From contig JAJEKV010000054.1 in assembly GCA_021234155.1 (NCBI GenBank), forward strand, positions 3,135,622 through 3,199,621: 64,000 nucleotides of DNA. Direction: 5' to 3'. Source of the stretch: Isoetes taiwanensis. Taxonomy: Eukaryota; Streptophyta; Lycopodiopsida; Isoetales; Isoetaceae. Shown here one piece after another: positions 1 through 13,627 of the stretch (position 1 is its first letter; each line of letters starts with the position of its first letter). Under the pieces are notes generated by a model. That model was not told where the DNA came from. It was given only the letters and a program-made list of their open reading frames with translations, and ran no database searches. The position numbers and the translations under genes were made by a program.

Positions 1-1798
1 ATCATTTTAAGTGTATGTAAAGAGTTTCTTGTGAATGTGATTGTTTATAAAATCAAATGGGTCCGTTTGAAATTAGTGTACACAACATAAATTCCATAAT
101 GGGGGAAACAATGGGAGATGAAATTAACTTAAATTTTAGGGGCCAATTTAAAGGTTTCCTTCATTTGACTCTAAATTTGGAGCAATCTAAATATTATGGT
201 GTTTCTTTATAAGATTTTGGGTTGCATACAGGGGCAACCCGGCATGTTGTAATCTTGATTTACAATCCCTTACAGTGATTAACTCTCGGTAGATTTGAAA
301 GTGAAATATAATTTGAACAATGACTGTATTAAGGTGTATTTGCATATTATGTATCATGTATAATGCCAACAGTCTTTGCTAATGAAGCAGCGACCTGAAA
401 CAAATTAATATGAGCATTCGAACAACATTGTCCTAGATTGGTAATCATATTTCCTCATTCACCAAACAAAGATAAAACAAAACAACCATGAACAAACTCA
501 GGACAGGGCTATAAACAAGGCCCGACCCCACCGCAGAAACTCGCGTTCGAGGAGATACCAAGCCAGAGCCCAGGACTTCTGAGAAGACGAAATAAAACAT
601 GAAAACAAAGCGACCAAATAGAAAACATGAAAACACACTTTTGTGCTACGGGGAGGGCAACCCTTCGTCTTGCTTGACGCATATACGAACATATTATATG
701 GTTCGATTTTTATTACCATGGTGAAATCTCCACAAGCTCGATAAAGATACAAAATAATAGATGAAGGGATGGGTTTTATGTCGGACTCGAAGCCGATTCA
801 ATATCAATTATCCGATCCGTTTGACATGCAATGCCAACATGTAATATTATTAAGCGGGAGAAAGTTTATCGCCTAGTATCAAGATTACAATGGAAATGGC
901 ATGGAGTCTTGTATAGGAATATTCTTCCCATTTTTAGGGATAGATTATTTGTTCATTATATCCATTTTTGGGCGCCGACGCGGCAATTCTTATTATAACT
1001 ATTAAATTATAATAGAAATCTTTATGTATCGGTGTGGATCCATGTCTGATAGCACCCCTATATGTATAGCTTCTACTAATTCAAGTGCTAAACAACACGG
1101 GTTCGTACTTTTAGCTCACGAGGCAGATTAATATAAAATAAGCCCTGGATTCTCTATCCATACAGCATTTACCCCAACCTGCATTTTCTTTTGTTTTTAT
1201 AAGGTTGCAGTCAAGTAGATTAGGAGCAGCATTCCCACAATGCTTAATATTTGGAGTCTTTGCCATCCTCCACCAAGGGGAGCAAAGACTGCTTTTACTT
1301 TTGATGTTAAGAGCTGAAAAGGTTACAGACCGTCCTTTTGGAAGTTCCCTAGAAAAATCCTGTACCCATGATACCAGATTGTACAGTGGCGTGCTGATCA
1401 TAGGGGCAAGAGTATGTTGATTAGATCGTCGAATATCATTCTTATAGATTGTAGATCAATGCTGTTAGATTACAAAATAAGGTGTATTAAAATTAACGTC
1501 AGAATCGTCAGAGTTTGTTTACGTTCAAATAAAGGCTGCCGATTCTGCGTCGCGAAGTGGTTTTATTGGCATATGGATATGCCGGACCATTGGAAAATTT
1601 CAATCCCATGCAGGAAGGGAGATTGAAGGCACAAACTGGCGGATAAATACGCTCCAATGGAGGTAGAGAATATTCGCGGCGGATTAATTTTATTGAGCAA
1701 ATCACGGAATTTTTATCGATCGAAAATAGAAACTCCGGACTAAGCGTATCAAAGGGGTAAGCTGCTGAAGCCATTTGCTCCGAGGGGGCCGGGATTAC
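1..1798. other. Gene-poor stretch, AT-rich
   Basis: I see no recognisable gene. Only short open frames occur and none has family motifs. A copy of a hairpin-bearing repeat lies at 590-680 and is listed separately. The remainder reads as degenerate intergenic DNA. Confidence 0.4.
590..680 (+). repeat. Hairpin-bearing repeat, copy 1
   Basis: A segment with AAATAGAAAACATGAAAACA followed by a GC-rich hairpin around GGGAGGGCAACCCTTCG (about 648-668). A related copy in inverted orientation lies at 12175-12255. The two share about 60 bases, including the GAAAACACACTT stretch and the GGGCAACC hairpin. The hairpin loop (CAA) resembles that of the repeats at 40660 and 46311. Confidence 0.55.
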
Positions 1799-1871
1799 CT
1801 TGCCATTCTTTGGGTGAGGCGGCATCAAATCCTCCTATCGCTATTGGGAAGGCGATTGCCGGAGGATCCAT
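1799..1871 (-). CDS. Possible first coding exon, unknown protein
   Basis: On the minus strand an ATG at 1871 opens a frame reading MDPPAIAFPIAIGG and so on, and a good splice donor (AAG|GTAATC) follows at 1798. I could not find a following exon and do not recognise the product. The frame is short and could be chance; the donor context and the absence of stops are the only support. Confidence 0.15.
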
Positions 1872-4755
1872 CACGCGAAATGAACAGAAAATACTTACCC
1901 CTAAATTAGAAAGCTGTTAAATTGGGTTTAAGGTCGAAGCGATCAGCCCAGAAGCTTGTAAATAAAGTTTGGCAATAAAAGTTTCCCAAATTTCAAGCAG
2001 ATGAGGCCAGAAATGGCAGCGATTTTGCTCTTACCTGGAGATTACCTTTCTGATGTACTCGCCGTCATTGGTTGAGTTATTTACCGTTGGAAAATCTAGA
2101 TTGAAAGAAGAACAATAAATAAATAGCCATTGGGCTCTGGCGGACCCTATCAATGTGAGAGCAAGCGCCAATGGGAAACGTAGTGAAAGGGACATGAAAG
2201 GATTTTCAACATTAGAGGTATTGATAATTGAGAGTCATTTATGGAGATTTGCCTCTTTGCTAAGCATTTCTTCCGCGACCGATTTCCGTAGAAATTGTAA
2301 GAGAAAAAGCATCTCTGCAGGCTTATTTCACTATATGGACTCACTTAAAGTAGATCGCTGACTACATCACGAATACTCGCCGGGGTTCTACTTGTATGCT
2401 TTGGAGTTAAACAAATCATTTGGTCTATGCTAGATGTGGTACTTGTATTAACATAAATTAAACAAAGTAGCAACATGGCATTTAAGTATGGATTTGGTAT
2501 TTGGCTAAGGAACAAATATATATTCGTGCACTTTTAAGCACGTATTTGCAGGAAATTTTGCGCTTTTCTTAGCGAAAATTGCTAAAAAAATTTGGGATGA
2601 GCTAAATTAAGAAGTGTCTGATTTTCAGAATTTGAGACTCCCCTATTTTTTGGAATATTGGTAACGTGGAAGAAGAAACCAAATGTTGAATTTCTACAAA
2701 TTAACATCAACTTTATATGACATGTCTCGTCCCCTCCCACTTTTTTTTCACTGCTTTAGCGGGGATTTTCTTGGGGTGCACACTTTGCTGCAATTCCTAC
2801 TTCATGCGTATGCCGCGAGTAATACACGTAAATATGTTCGCTGTAGTTAGATTTTACGTGTTTTGCATCGATGGCCATTAAAGATTAGATATTCATTGGA
2901 ATTAACTCTTTTTGGCCTCTTTCCGCGTGTATCAACACGATGTCCAGGTTAACACCACTCTTTCCGGAATTTGCGAGCACCCTTCCCTCTTTCCTCTTCA
3001 GTTGTTTCGATGTCGGAAGGAAAGGCATGTTGGAATTAGGCATAAAGATTATGCGGTGAGTGCATATCATGAACTTAACATGATGCGAGTACAAAGAATG
3101 GAGTGTTGCCTTGCAGCGAGTGGAGTTGGGTTGCAACTCACAAGGATTACGACTACTACACGGGTAGCGTTAAAGGCGAGGGCCATTTAATAGTGCTTAT
3201 TAAGATTGCTTAATAAGCATTTATTGGGGCTTTGTTACCTTGCTTTAATGTGCCCTGATACTTTTAGCCAATTCAACATCGCGGGGTTCTAGCGAGATTG
3301 GTTAAGCACATTCACAGTTATTATATGCTGCTTCTCGGCTTTTTAGGTATGATAGTAATGCACTTAGGATGGTGATTTTGTATTAAATTCGGAGGATCTT
3401 GAATTTTGAATTTGGTTCGCTGGGAGTTCGGGATTTTTAGACTGGCTGGGGAGTTGCATGCATTATTGGTATTCTTGCCGCCAGTTTCATTGATCTATCG
3501 ATTTTAGAATTTCCGAGATGCACAACCACTTCGATTTGTATTTTTGGTTTTGTTGGGGTGAGATCACGTTGGTTGCTTAAGTGACTCCATCCAGATGTAC
3601 TCCATTCGAGACACAAACCCGACATCAAGAAACTTTCTCGTCCGGATTGTATGTTGGGGCCTCACGGGCACCTCTGGGTTTCACTTATAATCATATGATT
3701 GGAGGCATATGATTTGAAATATAAAAAATACGATTTACGCTAAGGTTTTGAGGGAATACTCAGACCTCCTCTTGCGCCTTTGCCTAAGATTTTAGAATAT
3801 GAAATATGGCGGCTCGAACCTCTATCAAAATAACATAATGTCCTAAATAAAGTCACAACAATATCGGTAAGAGCTAATTTGATTATTTTTATCTTGAATC
3901 TATTGTTTTTATAACAACCAAAATTCAATTGTTTTAAAGGATATATGGTCTATGGTCTCGGGGTACATTTTTTTTTTTTTTTTACATTCTTATCGGATCT
4001 CATTGTTTACATATTAGCATGCTATATGTGGAATTTGGTCTTCTATTTTTCCTTTTCACTTACCATGCATATTTTCCCAAGCAGCCATTATCACCTTAAC
4101 ATGTTCTCTTTTATAAGAAATTATCTACGAAGCTCTTCATCACGGTCTTAATAGAAATTTATGCTTATGTCTTCTTGGACACTAATATTATTGTAGGTAT
4201 CCTCTTCAATGAAATTTATTTTATCCATTTGAGTTTTGTTCTTTGTAGATTGGGTTCTAAGGACTTCATGACTCATCTATTGTGCTCAATAAGTGTATTT
4301 AGATCCTTTAAATCGCGTATATGGCCATAGATATTGGAGTGCACTATTGCATATATGTCATTCATTGAAACTTAGTCACGTAATACGAAAGAAGAGCAAG
4401 CGCTAATTTGATATACACAGTAATTTAAGCCCAGGAATACTTGCATAACATTCGCATGCCTTCAGTTCTTTGGAAAGCAGGTCCTATGCTTGGGATTAGT
4501 TAGCTGGTAATGGTGTATATGCTATACTTCTACGGCTTTTAAATACATGATAGTCACACTTGAAGACAATCATTCTGTAATGCTGATCCGAGGATGTAGT
4601 GAAAAATGCAGGCCATAAGTATTCAGGGCAATGCATAGTCGTGACCCATGCTCGAGGATGCAAGAGTATTACAGTGTTAGACATCAGGTGCAAATCAAAA
4701 ACAAGAGTTTAATTTGATCTTTGTTCTTAGTGAAAAGAATTTTTTGTAGCAAATC
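1872..4755. other. Gene-poor stretch
   Basis: Short unrelated open frames only, no motif I recognise. A run of about 17 T lies near 3968-3985. A 63-codon minus frame at 3437-3628 has no recognisable motif. Confidence 0.35.
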
Positions 4756-4760
4756 CATAT

Positions 4761-6010
4761 GTTTTTTTTTTTTTTTTTTGAAAAGCCAGCATCGTAATAT
4801 ATTAAAAGAATAATGATATTTATAAAATAGTGAGGAGGAAGGAGAGCTGCCCAAAGACTGATACCTCGACACTCCACAACAAACTCCTGAAAAAGCTATA
4901 AGCTCCCTCGCTGCTTTATTCATGAAGCCATCACCATCTACGAAGTCACTTCGATAGCAAACTTCATCTACTCTGGGAACACGAAAGCTTTGAAATATAA
5001 CATACGGAGTCGAAAGATCAAAGAAATTGCAATTCTGATCCTGAAAGATCTGTGCATGCACCCAAATCAGCCACACCTGACCATTGCGCGCACCGCAGTT
5101 CTGAAACTTCTTGCAGGAAAGCGTGGCCCAGATATCCACCACATGGCGATAGCTGGCGGCTGTATCAATCTCACGTGAGCAGGCCCTAACCCCAATGCAG
5201 GCGGCACCAGAGCAGGGCATAAAAACGAACGTGCTCCAGTCCTCACGATGAAGGCCACAACAAAATGGAGAGGGCTCACCCGGCCTAAGCAGAGCTCACA
5301 GGGCATTCACCGTCGATTGCACCACACCCTTACGGAAGCACTAACCCGATTGGGGAAGTAGCTCCATGTCCCGTCCAAGCTAGGCGCTCTTCGAGGAACA
5401 GGAAGAGACCCTTGCACAGGGGGCGATTAATGTCATAGATAGCCGGCCCCACGATGAAGACCTGCTAAAGCAAGAAGACACATGTCGGATGAACCTTCAA
5501 ACTGCCACATCATCGAGGGACTATAGGTATGTGTAGCGGGCCTCCCGCCACATGCTCCCGGATAGCAGGTCAACACTTTCGAGGCCCAGCCATTTCGAAA
5601 GAACTCCCACGAAGCTAGGCGGCCACCCCAATGCCAATCCTCCAAGATGAGCACGGCTGCGCCTCCAGCGGGCCCTGCGTCCGAGCATACTGCAGTGGCA
5701 GCCAAACTGCCAATCTGTGTGAAGTACAGAACCAAAAGGAGAAGGCCGGTGATGGCCAGGCATAATCTAAATTTGGAAGAGCACACGCACATGATCGAGC
5801 CTTAACACTCTGTGAAAAGGGGATGCATGTAGGAAGGCGGAGACCATACAAAGGTGCCCAGGCATCCACAGCACGAACTGACTTCCCAACTTTCACACAA
5901 TGGCGAAGAAACATAACAACGCCCATACCGGGAGAAGATGCTCCATCACCAAAATGCTCCAAACAAACGGACCAACACCTTACTATCACGGCGTAAATCG
6001 AGAATGTCAG
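4761..6010 (-). mobile_element. 5'-truncated LINE (non-LTR retrotransposon)
   Basis: On the minus strand the segment ends in a run of about 20 A (plus-strand T run 4761-4780), the typical 3' tail of a LINE. Upstream, in several broken frames, are fragments resembling the zinc-binding C-terminal region of plant LINE reverse transcriptases, with Cys and His pairs and tryptophans, for example GLHREDWSTFVF near 5235 and GGRLASWEFFRNGW near 5600. The second matches, in spacing and in the LSWE-like core, the segment GQLLSWEAF in the LINE at 41-43 kb. The reverse-transcriptase core is missing, so this is a dead 5'-truncated copy. The upstream boundary is approximate and I could not identify a target-site duplication. 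Confidence 0.65.
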
Positions 6011-7040
6011 TTTAAACAAATTGTATTAGCCTTTCCTAATAAATACAAATTTATCGTCATTTTTCGATATAATAGTATAATCCCTTGATCCTAAGCACAA
6101 TTCCCATTCCCTCCTCACGGGAAACTTATCTAGACATGAAAACCTCTTCACAATGTCTTGCTTGCATAGTCGATATCAACCATACTTCCATCAAGTTAGT
6201 CCACGATGCTTGATGCCTTTGTGACTCTTCAATTCTTAAGTGCCCTTCTTTTTGCCGCCCCTAGGTTTTAAAGAAAATCCTAAATAGCCCATTCATTGGA
6301 TGTGTTGATGTTTTCATTAGTTAGGGAAATACATTTTAAATAGATGCTATCAAAGATGAGTAGCGAACAATGACAACTAATGGTATCACCGTGTACAACT
6401 TTATTTCAAGAAAAATATCATTTGTCGAGAGTTGTGGCGTCCCCTACGCTGCTTATCACGATGCACATGCGGTATCAGAAGGCAAACATTCCCCTAACAA
6501 CCAATGCGGCGGGGCCATCACGACACCACTCGATGGAATGAATTGAAGCAAAGGGAAGAGTGATGTGTCATTCCGCGGAGTCTCCCTTTAGATTAAACCT
6601 AGGCTGGCGGAAGCGTGAATAAATATGAGCCTTTTATCTTGATTACATCAATATAATCACCTCGAAGGGTGAACACATCATAATCATCACATATATAACA
6701 AGCGTCAACATGAACAATACTTAACAAGGGGAGATCCTGCAGGCTCGGTTCAGGGTTTGATATCTACGGAGGGTTTCAAAGGTGGGAGGCGGCGTGATCT
6801 TTTGAGGGCGGCAGCTCAGTCAAGTGGGGAGAATGTGATGTTCCAGCATAATATCGATCCAAATGCGTATATTATCTTGCCCATCTTTCGCGATACATAT
6901 CCTGAGAATGACATGCTTAGAAGCGATAAAGAGAGTTGCACCTGGGGGGCAACCTCGAGAATTTGTGCATGTTAAATAAACATACACAATTATAAACCCC
7001 ATGGACCCCATTGCCAAATGGCTAAACCCCCATTTGGTCA
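6011..7040. other. Gene-poor stretch
   Basis: No supported gene. A 72-codon frame at 6757-6975 has no motif I recognise. A G-rich patch with GGGGGGCAACC lies near 6950 and resembles the hairpin patches of repeats elsewhere in the window. Confidence 0.3.
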
Positions 7041-7059
7041 ATGTTTAACTAATATAAGG

Positions 7060-7180
7060 GTTTTTTTTCTATATAAAGGGCTTTTCCCTTAAACCCCTAA
7101 GCCTTTTCTTCTCTTTGCATTTAGGGTTTTCCCTTGACCTTCCTTCCTTCTTGTGCATTTAGGGTTCTCTTGAGCCATTT
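7060..7180 (+). promoter_or_regulatory. Promoter-like patch (TATA plus telo-box motifs)
   Basis: CTATATAAAGGG at about 7068 is a good plant TATA box. It is followed by AAACCCCTAA and two TTTAGGGTTTTC-type telo-box motifs, which are common just downstream of plant transcription starts. No convincing coding exon follows. The patch could belong to the LTR of a decayed retrotransposon or to a lost gene. Confidence 0.35.
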
Positions 7181-10100
7181 CCGGTAGCTAGGACCCAAAT
7201 TATGCCAGACTCTGTGGCCGCCTTGCACAATAAATCTTAAATTGTGATGGTCTTGTGAGGGATCGGAGGCATGGATGCATTGGGGGATGCGGCGGAGTCA
7301 GTACCGGGTAATTAGTCGTTACATTTGTGCAAAGCCGCCTTTCAGACTGGAAGCAATGGTGGTTTAACATGTTAGTTCAGCTTTGGGGGCCTTATAGATC
7401 GAGATCATAAGCCTAACAAGGGAACCTAACTTCGGATGTTTAGGTGAGGCAGTTAGATGTTATTATTCATTTTAGTTATTGATGATGTTGGTATTTCACT
7501 CTGTGACCTCCATGTATTGGGAAGGGTAGAGGCCTAAAACTGTGTAGCGGATGATCCTAGTTAGCCTACTAGTTCCCAAATTACATGCGGCACGATACAC
7601 AAAGGTCCACGGTTGTGGGTGGAGGGGGCTGAACCCGATGAAAAGGGACTTGTCCATCAGATATGGTTCCTACGGTGTGTAAAGCCTACCAGGAACCTTA
7701 GTGAGCTAGGCTTAATGTCTCTGCCTGCCGCTGCGTGTGGGCGAAATAGGCATTTACTGCTTTAGAGTGATAGTACTTCCATGAGGTTAAGTCGAATAAA
7801 GAGGCGTTAACCCTCTAGCCACTGTGATGGGCATGCATGCGCACGTTGGAGGAGAGGTGATCTCCTCCTGCCCTCCTCGGGGCTGGGAGGGTACAGCCAG
7901 TGGTAGCCCTCTTGGCTATGTATGCAGCGGTACGGCCCGGTCCCAATACTTTTCAACCTACTCACGCAGAAATTATTGCAGCGGGGATGGTGTGGACTAC
8001 CCTCATCTATGTTCCTATGCCAGCCCGTCCATTGCCATAGATTACGCAATGACACGGGCCAAGCCAATCCTGTCTGATGAAATGAGAGCTCTTGGTGAAG
8101 GAAGGTTACCAATTAAGATGGAACTCACACATGCAGCAGGCTAATGCATTCATACTGAGTATGGCGGTTTAAAAACAACCTGATGCAAGGGGAATTGCAG
8201 CCGTCCCATATTACAAACCATCACGAGTTATAGTATATGATTTTTTTTCTGCGAGAATTTTTTGTACAAATGTGAAAGGAATGGGTTTTTGAACCATGCT
8301 AAGTCCATTTAAGCACATGCGTTATGTTAATGGGTACATTTGGGGTTCGGCCGGTATACTAAGGGTTTTTGCCTACTACTGTTAATCGGATGGCATACAT
8401 GGGTGAATGCCACAAGAGCGAGAATCAGCTTCTAAAGAGTATGTGGAACAAAGGGAATGAAAGACATGTGAATAAAGGAACAAGTTGACCAATTTTAGAG
8501 CGTGCATCTTGAGCAAAGACATGGTGGTTGATGATATGACCATGCAAGGCATCCTTCAAGGAGGCATGTCAACTATACACAAAAAGAAGGTAAAACCACC
8601 CGACAATTTGTTCCTTACAAACACTTCTTATCATTATACATGAAGGTGTGGGAGGAGGGATCCTTTAGCTGATCTACAATTGGTACAACCAATGTTTCTA
8701 GTTCTTTGCTAGAGGTTATTTTATCTTAGGGTATTATTGTAGTAGACATATATTATTTGTTAGTACTCTTTTAGTGGTGTTATTTGGAGTAATCTTCCAT
8801 CATGGTTGTGTAGAGTACTCATTTTGTTAACGTCATTTGTTTTTGTTTATAATACTTGGTATTTAAATTTAAATTTTATCATTGACTTGAATTTATTTAT
8901 CCACGTGCATTACAGGTTGCATATATAATTGTTATTAGTTCTTGAAACAAGCCCATTATGCCTAGTGGAAAAAATAAAAAGTTACATTCGATCTTTACAT
9001 GTTAACTTATGCATAGTAGAACTTAAATCACAGAAAAGATTGGCAGGCTGCAACCCATCTAGATTACTCTCTCCTAAACAATTTGTTGGCTGAAACCAAG
9101 GGCCATCATAAAAGCTGACCCAGTCAGCGATTCCACCTCTAGACACAAAATCTCGTCTAACAAACTACTAGCGAGTTTCTTGCCTTGCTTTTTAGCTAAT
9201 TTTGTATTTCAAAATCACCTAAATATATACTATGTCACTCCCAAAATCTAGAATTCCCAAAATTATAGGTGCATGGAAATCTAGAAACCCCCTTATATCT
9301 ATCTATATGAACCCTTGAGTTGATTTTCACCTCACCCCTCACCGAGAGGGAAATGTTTTAGCCTGCTTTAACGTCTTGCATAGCTACCTTTTCACCTATC
9401 CCAACTATGGCCTACCCGGCTTCATCGATTGAAATGACTCCAGAAAAAGCACTCGTGAGGTACTAGTCAAAATATTCTATCAAGTCTTCAACTATAGCTT
9501 TGTCACGACGCGCTATCTGCCGGGAGAACCCACTCTACACAAGAGTATCATTGCGAATACAACAAATAGATTCAACCTCGGGGGTAACACAAGGATCATG
9601 AATTAAATAAAGGATAGGACAAAAATGATGTCATATTACCTTGACTTTGTAAAGTCGATACCATAGGTATATATTGTTACAAAGTAGCTTTAGCCATATC
9701 TATGCAATTCCAAGGTCATCAACTAGGTAGGAGAACCTTTCATACGACTATTGGATCTGGTATCCTTGAACATGAAACAATCAATGTATGATTGAACAAC
9801 TTCGGCTTTTGGCCCAGTACCTCCCTCTAAGGGACATCATGAACAATGTCACCTTGAGGGAGACTATAAGGAAGTAGAAGACCGGGATGACCTCGAGAAA
9901 AGTCAGTTAGCAAAAATAATGGAAAGGTAGATAGAAGCAAAGGAAGAGACATTAAGAGCAATCGAACAACTCCCAGAATTATAACTCTAACTCTAGTAAC
10001 TATCAAGGGGAAAGAATACCTTTTCCTCCTCAAACTTCCATTCTTTCTGAAAGAGGACTTGAATTGAGGCTCCTACCCCTAATCTCGGAGGCGACAAAGA

Positions 10101-11270
10101 TGACTTCATGTCGATTTCTCTGTGAGGAATTTCATTGGGAGGTAGGTAGAGTAGCATGCATTACCTGAGGGGACAATAGCGAGATATTGGAAACTTATGA
10201 TGTCATTAGATATAGCTTTCAACTTCAACAAATGCCTCTGAGAGAAGAGTTTCAAGCTATCTAGACCAACATCTACAAGCACGGCGGAAACCAAACATAC
10301 AACTTCCTTGGCAACAAGGACGGGGATAGAAAAAAAGGTAGATACATCAACCTTGGTATTTCCTCAATGAAAAGAGACCATGATGATTTGCTAGCTTTTG
10401 AAATTCATGATCAGCGGCGGTAGAAAGGGGTCACGAACAAATTGTAATAAAGAAGGGCCAAGAGAGAAAGCATTTTGGTATTATCTTCGACTCTAACTCA
10501 AGGCGGATAGTGGTTTTCCATAGGAATTTAGCCCAAGATGGGAAGAATCCATCACTTTAATTATTGCACTTTCAAGTTTCATCAAGCATGCCACCATTAG
10601 GAAAATATTGATCAAATCATTCGATTAAAAAGATCGATGGCATTGCACCTCTTGGATTTTTGCGTGGTCACCTTTTAGAATGCACCCTTGGCCGGTAGTA
10701 GTAGCTACACCACCAAAATTACTAACCCTACAAATGGCTCAAGCTCTAGAAGGAGGCTCAACTTGGAACATCCTTATCGGCAAGGTATGAGGCTGAAGGA
10801 CATCACACAATACTTCAAGACCAAATGCTCCCCATGACATTAAGCTTATGCTTCCGGGATCTTAAGATGTTTATTTGCAATTTGATTTGAAGAGATTTGT
10901 GAATCTTCGGTTTGAATTACCGGGCTACAAAAGGAACTATCTAAAAAGATGTTTACTTAGAAGTTCAATCATTAGCGACCATCATAGATATGTTCAATGA
11001 CCTTGGGTTTTGTATATTTAAGTCCTTACATTTGTAACAATCCATGTCATTTGCAATTTGTATCACATATAATGTGAACTATGTCTCTCCAGGGGGGTGT
11101 GTCAATTACAACAACAATCATCAATATCTTTGGCGAGGAGTCAAAATATTACGCAAAAATTTGGATTTTCATTTAGATGTCTTGTCGATTATAAGTTATA
11201 GATTCTTGTTGTATATGGCCTTATAAATTGGCGTGTTCCTCTGCAAGAAAATCAAAGGCTATCAAGTTGT
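7181..11270. other. Degenerate, probably retrotransposon-derived stretch
   Basis: No gene that I can support. Frames of 60-106 codons occur (for example 7824-8144 on plus), but they have no family motif and strong overlap with equally long antisense frames. Around 9.4-10.7 kb the plus strand reads as interrupted coding-like text, which would fit a decayed retroelement polyprotein, but I cannot name a domain. Confidence 0.3.
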
Positions 11271-11271
11271 T

Positions 11272-12056
11272 CAGGAATCTGGGGAATCTACATAGAATCT
11301 TGGAGAATCTAGAAATCTTGGGATAAACTTTGGGAATCTAGGGGGAAATTTCAAAGAGAATCTTAGGGAATCTTAAGGAAATATTTGGGAACCTAAGGGA
11401 ATCTTAATAAAATGCTTGAGAATCTAGGGGGATCTTGATGGAATCTTGGAGAATCTAGAGAATATAAAGGGAATTAAAAAAAACTACGTGAATCTTGGGA
11501 ATCTAGTAGAATTCTTATAAGGTTCTTGAGAATCTAAAGGGAATCTTTCTAGAATTCAAGCTAGGAGAATTTACATAGAATCTTGGGAATCTAAAGCGAA
11601 CTTAGGAGATTCTTAGTGGAATCCAAAGAAAATCTCAAGGAATATTTGAGAATCTAAGGGAATCTTTATAAAATGCTTGAGAATCCGAGGGGGAGTCGAG
11701 GGGGAATCTTGGAGAATCTAGAGAATCTAAGGGGAATTTAAGAGAGGTCTAGGAGAATCTAAGGGAATCTACTGGAATCTTTATAAATTCTTGAGAATCT
11801 AGGGGAATCTTGATGAAATCTTGGAGAAGCTAGGAGAATCGTTCAAGATCTTAAAGTATCTAGGAGAATATACATAGAATCTTAGGGAATCTAGAAAATT
11901 TGGAATAATCTTTGAGGAATCTAGGGGCATCTCAAGAGAATAGTAAAGGAATGTATGGGAATGCCATGAGAATCTAAATGAATCTTCATAACACCTTTGA
12001 GAATCTTGGGGACTTTTATCTGAATCTTAGAGAATCTAAGAGAATCTTTATAAAAT
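11272..12056. repeat. Degenerate tandem array of GAATCT-containing units
   Basis: About 780 bases are built almost entirely from variants of GAATCTTGGGAATCTAGG, with GAATCT recurring every 9-20 bases and unit length drifting. The array is AG-rich on this strand, has no coding sense, and looks like an old minisatellite that expanded by slippage and then diverged. Confidence 0.85.
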
Positions 12057-12174
12057 CTTCAGTCAGTGGCTCAGAAATTGTATACTCCCTCATAGTACAA
12101 CCGCTTGTATAGCCTTAAAAGTAAAAGTGCATAGACATAAAAGCAAAGGGAAGGGGTAAATTAAAAATAAAGTC

Positions 12175-12255
12175 TTTGCTTACGAGAGGTTGCCCTCGGT
12201 GTACGGAAGTGTGTTTTCATGGTTTCTATTTCGTTGCTCCAGTCGGGTCTTTTTT
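12175..12255 (-). repeat. Hairpin-bearing repeat, copy 2 (inverted)
   Basis: Reverse complement of the repeat at 590-680: GAGGTTGCCCTC hairpin followed by GTGTGTTTTCATGG and TTTCTATTTCGTTGC. About 60 bases align with few differences. The two copies lie 11.5 kb apart in opposite orientation. Confidence 0.55.
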
Positions 12256-13620
12256 CTGTGAACACGGGTGTCTTTTTCTTAGACCAACAATTTTGTTAAC
12301 AAAGTCACATACGAGAATTTATAGAACCAGGAAGGAGAGAATAATGCTCAGGTAATTTACATACATGATATTGTGCAGCGAATAACTCTATCATCATGAG
12401 ATACTTGAGATATAGAGCGAGTAATTGAACAAAGTGTTGCCTATATGATTTAAGATACGTAAAAGTAGGTTAAGACAAATTTAGGCATTGGTGTTAGGCT
12501 TTTAGCTTTTGTTTGTATTCTTGCATTTCACCTCACATTCTTGAATTTTACGTCACAATGACAACTCTATTGGCTATTTGGTTGGTATTGTTAGCATATG
12601 TCATATGTCATATGGAGGAAAAAAACAAAAAGATTTGTAAGGGAACAAAGATTTCAAGTGTAAGAAGCGAATAAGTGCAACAAATTGGCAAGGAAATTTC
12701 AATTTGCAAAGGAAGAATAGGTTTGCAAAGAAGACTCGCAATGATTAATTTGACATGGAAATTTTGATTTGCAAGGAAACATCAATTCCACAAGGAAGAA
12801 TTTGCAAAGGAAAAGATTTGATTTTACAAAGCATGAGCCAATTCGAGACCATTCTCAACCAAATCTCAAGTTGAAAACAAATATACCTTGTAGTGTATTT
12901 GATTTGGCGGGGAAAAAAGTCGAGGAGACTAGAAAGAATGCTTGAAGGCAAGGGTATTTAAAGAAATAGAAAATATTGGAGGGCTTTTCCAAAAATACTA
13001 AATTTTTCTTACTGCTGCTTTGACTAAGTATCGTGCTTTGACTTGGTTAATGTTTAAAAGCGTGTGTTACCAAATATCGGTATTTGTTTTTAGCAATTTG
13101 CATGGTAGGTCTTGAAGATCAAAAGCAAAAGTACCCGGCTTCATCAAAGCGGATGTCAAAATCATTTTGTTTGAATTTTACAAGAAGCGAGATGCATTAT
13201 GGCACCTTATTGTGCTTTATCCATTGTCCTCTTTTCTATGTAGTCTCTGGCACAAACAACTTATTCAAACTTATTATTCATTGGCACAAACAATAGCTAA
13301 TGGCAGGTTACGCATGATTTTAGCCTCCCCAAGGCCCCTCGTCCAATCCTTGGTCGAATGAAAACCTCTGACAAATTTTTAGGTCTTTTGGTTATGCCCT
13401 TTGAGCTCTTCACGATCAAGCGGATCAAAAATCGGTTGGGACTTTGGACACAAAATTGTGAAGTCCATGAGCGATACAAGTAATGGAAAGGTACTCCACA
13501 AATTAATATTTTTGCAGATTATGCTCTCTGCTTTGTTAAAAATCAAATGACCAGTCTCACAGCTATAGCACAACATGATCATACTACATTTTGTTAGCCA
13601 ATTCGAAAATAGTCAGGCAA
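12256..13620. other. Gene-poor stretch
   Basis: No supported gene. Repeated words such as AAGGAAATTTCAATTTGCAAAGG near 12.7-12.8 kb suggest old local duplication. The short frames at 13.3-13.6 kb on both strands match nothing I know. Confidence 0.3.
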
Positions 13621-13627
13621 TCTAATA

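Noticed and set aside
7824-8144. 106-codon plus frame and 101-codon antisense partner
   Set aside because: Both strands are open over the same interval and neither shows a motif or splice context.
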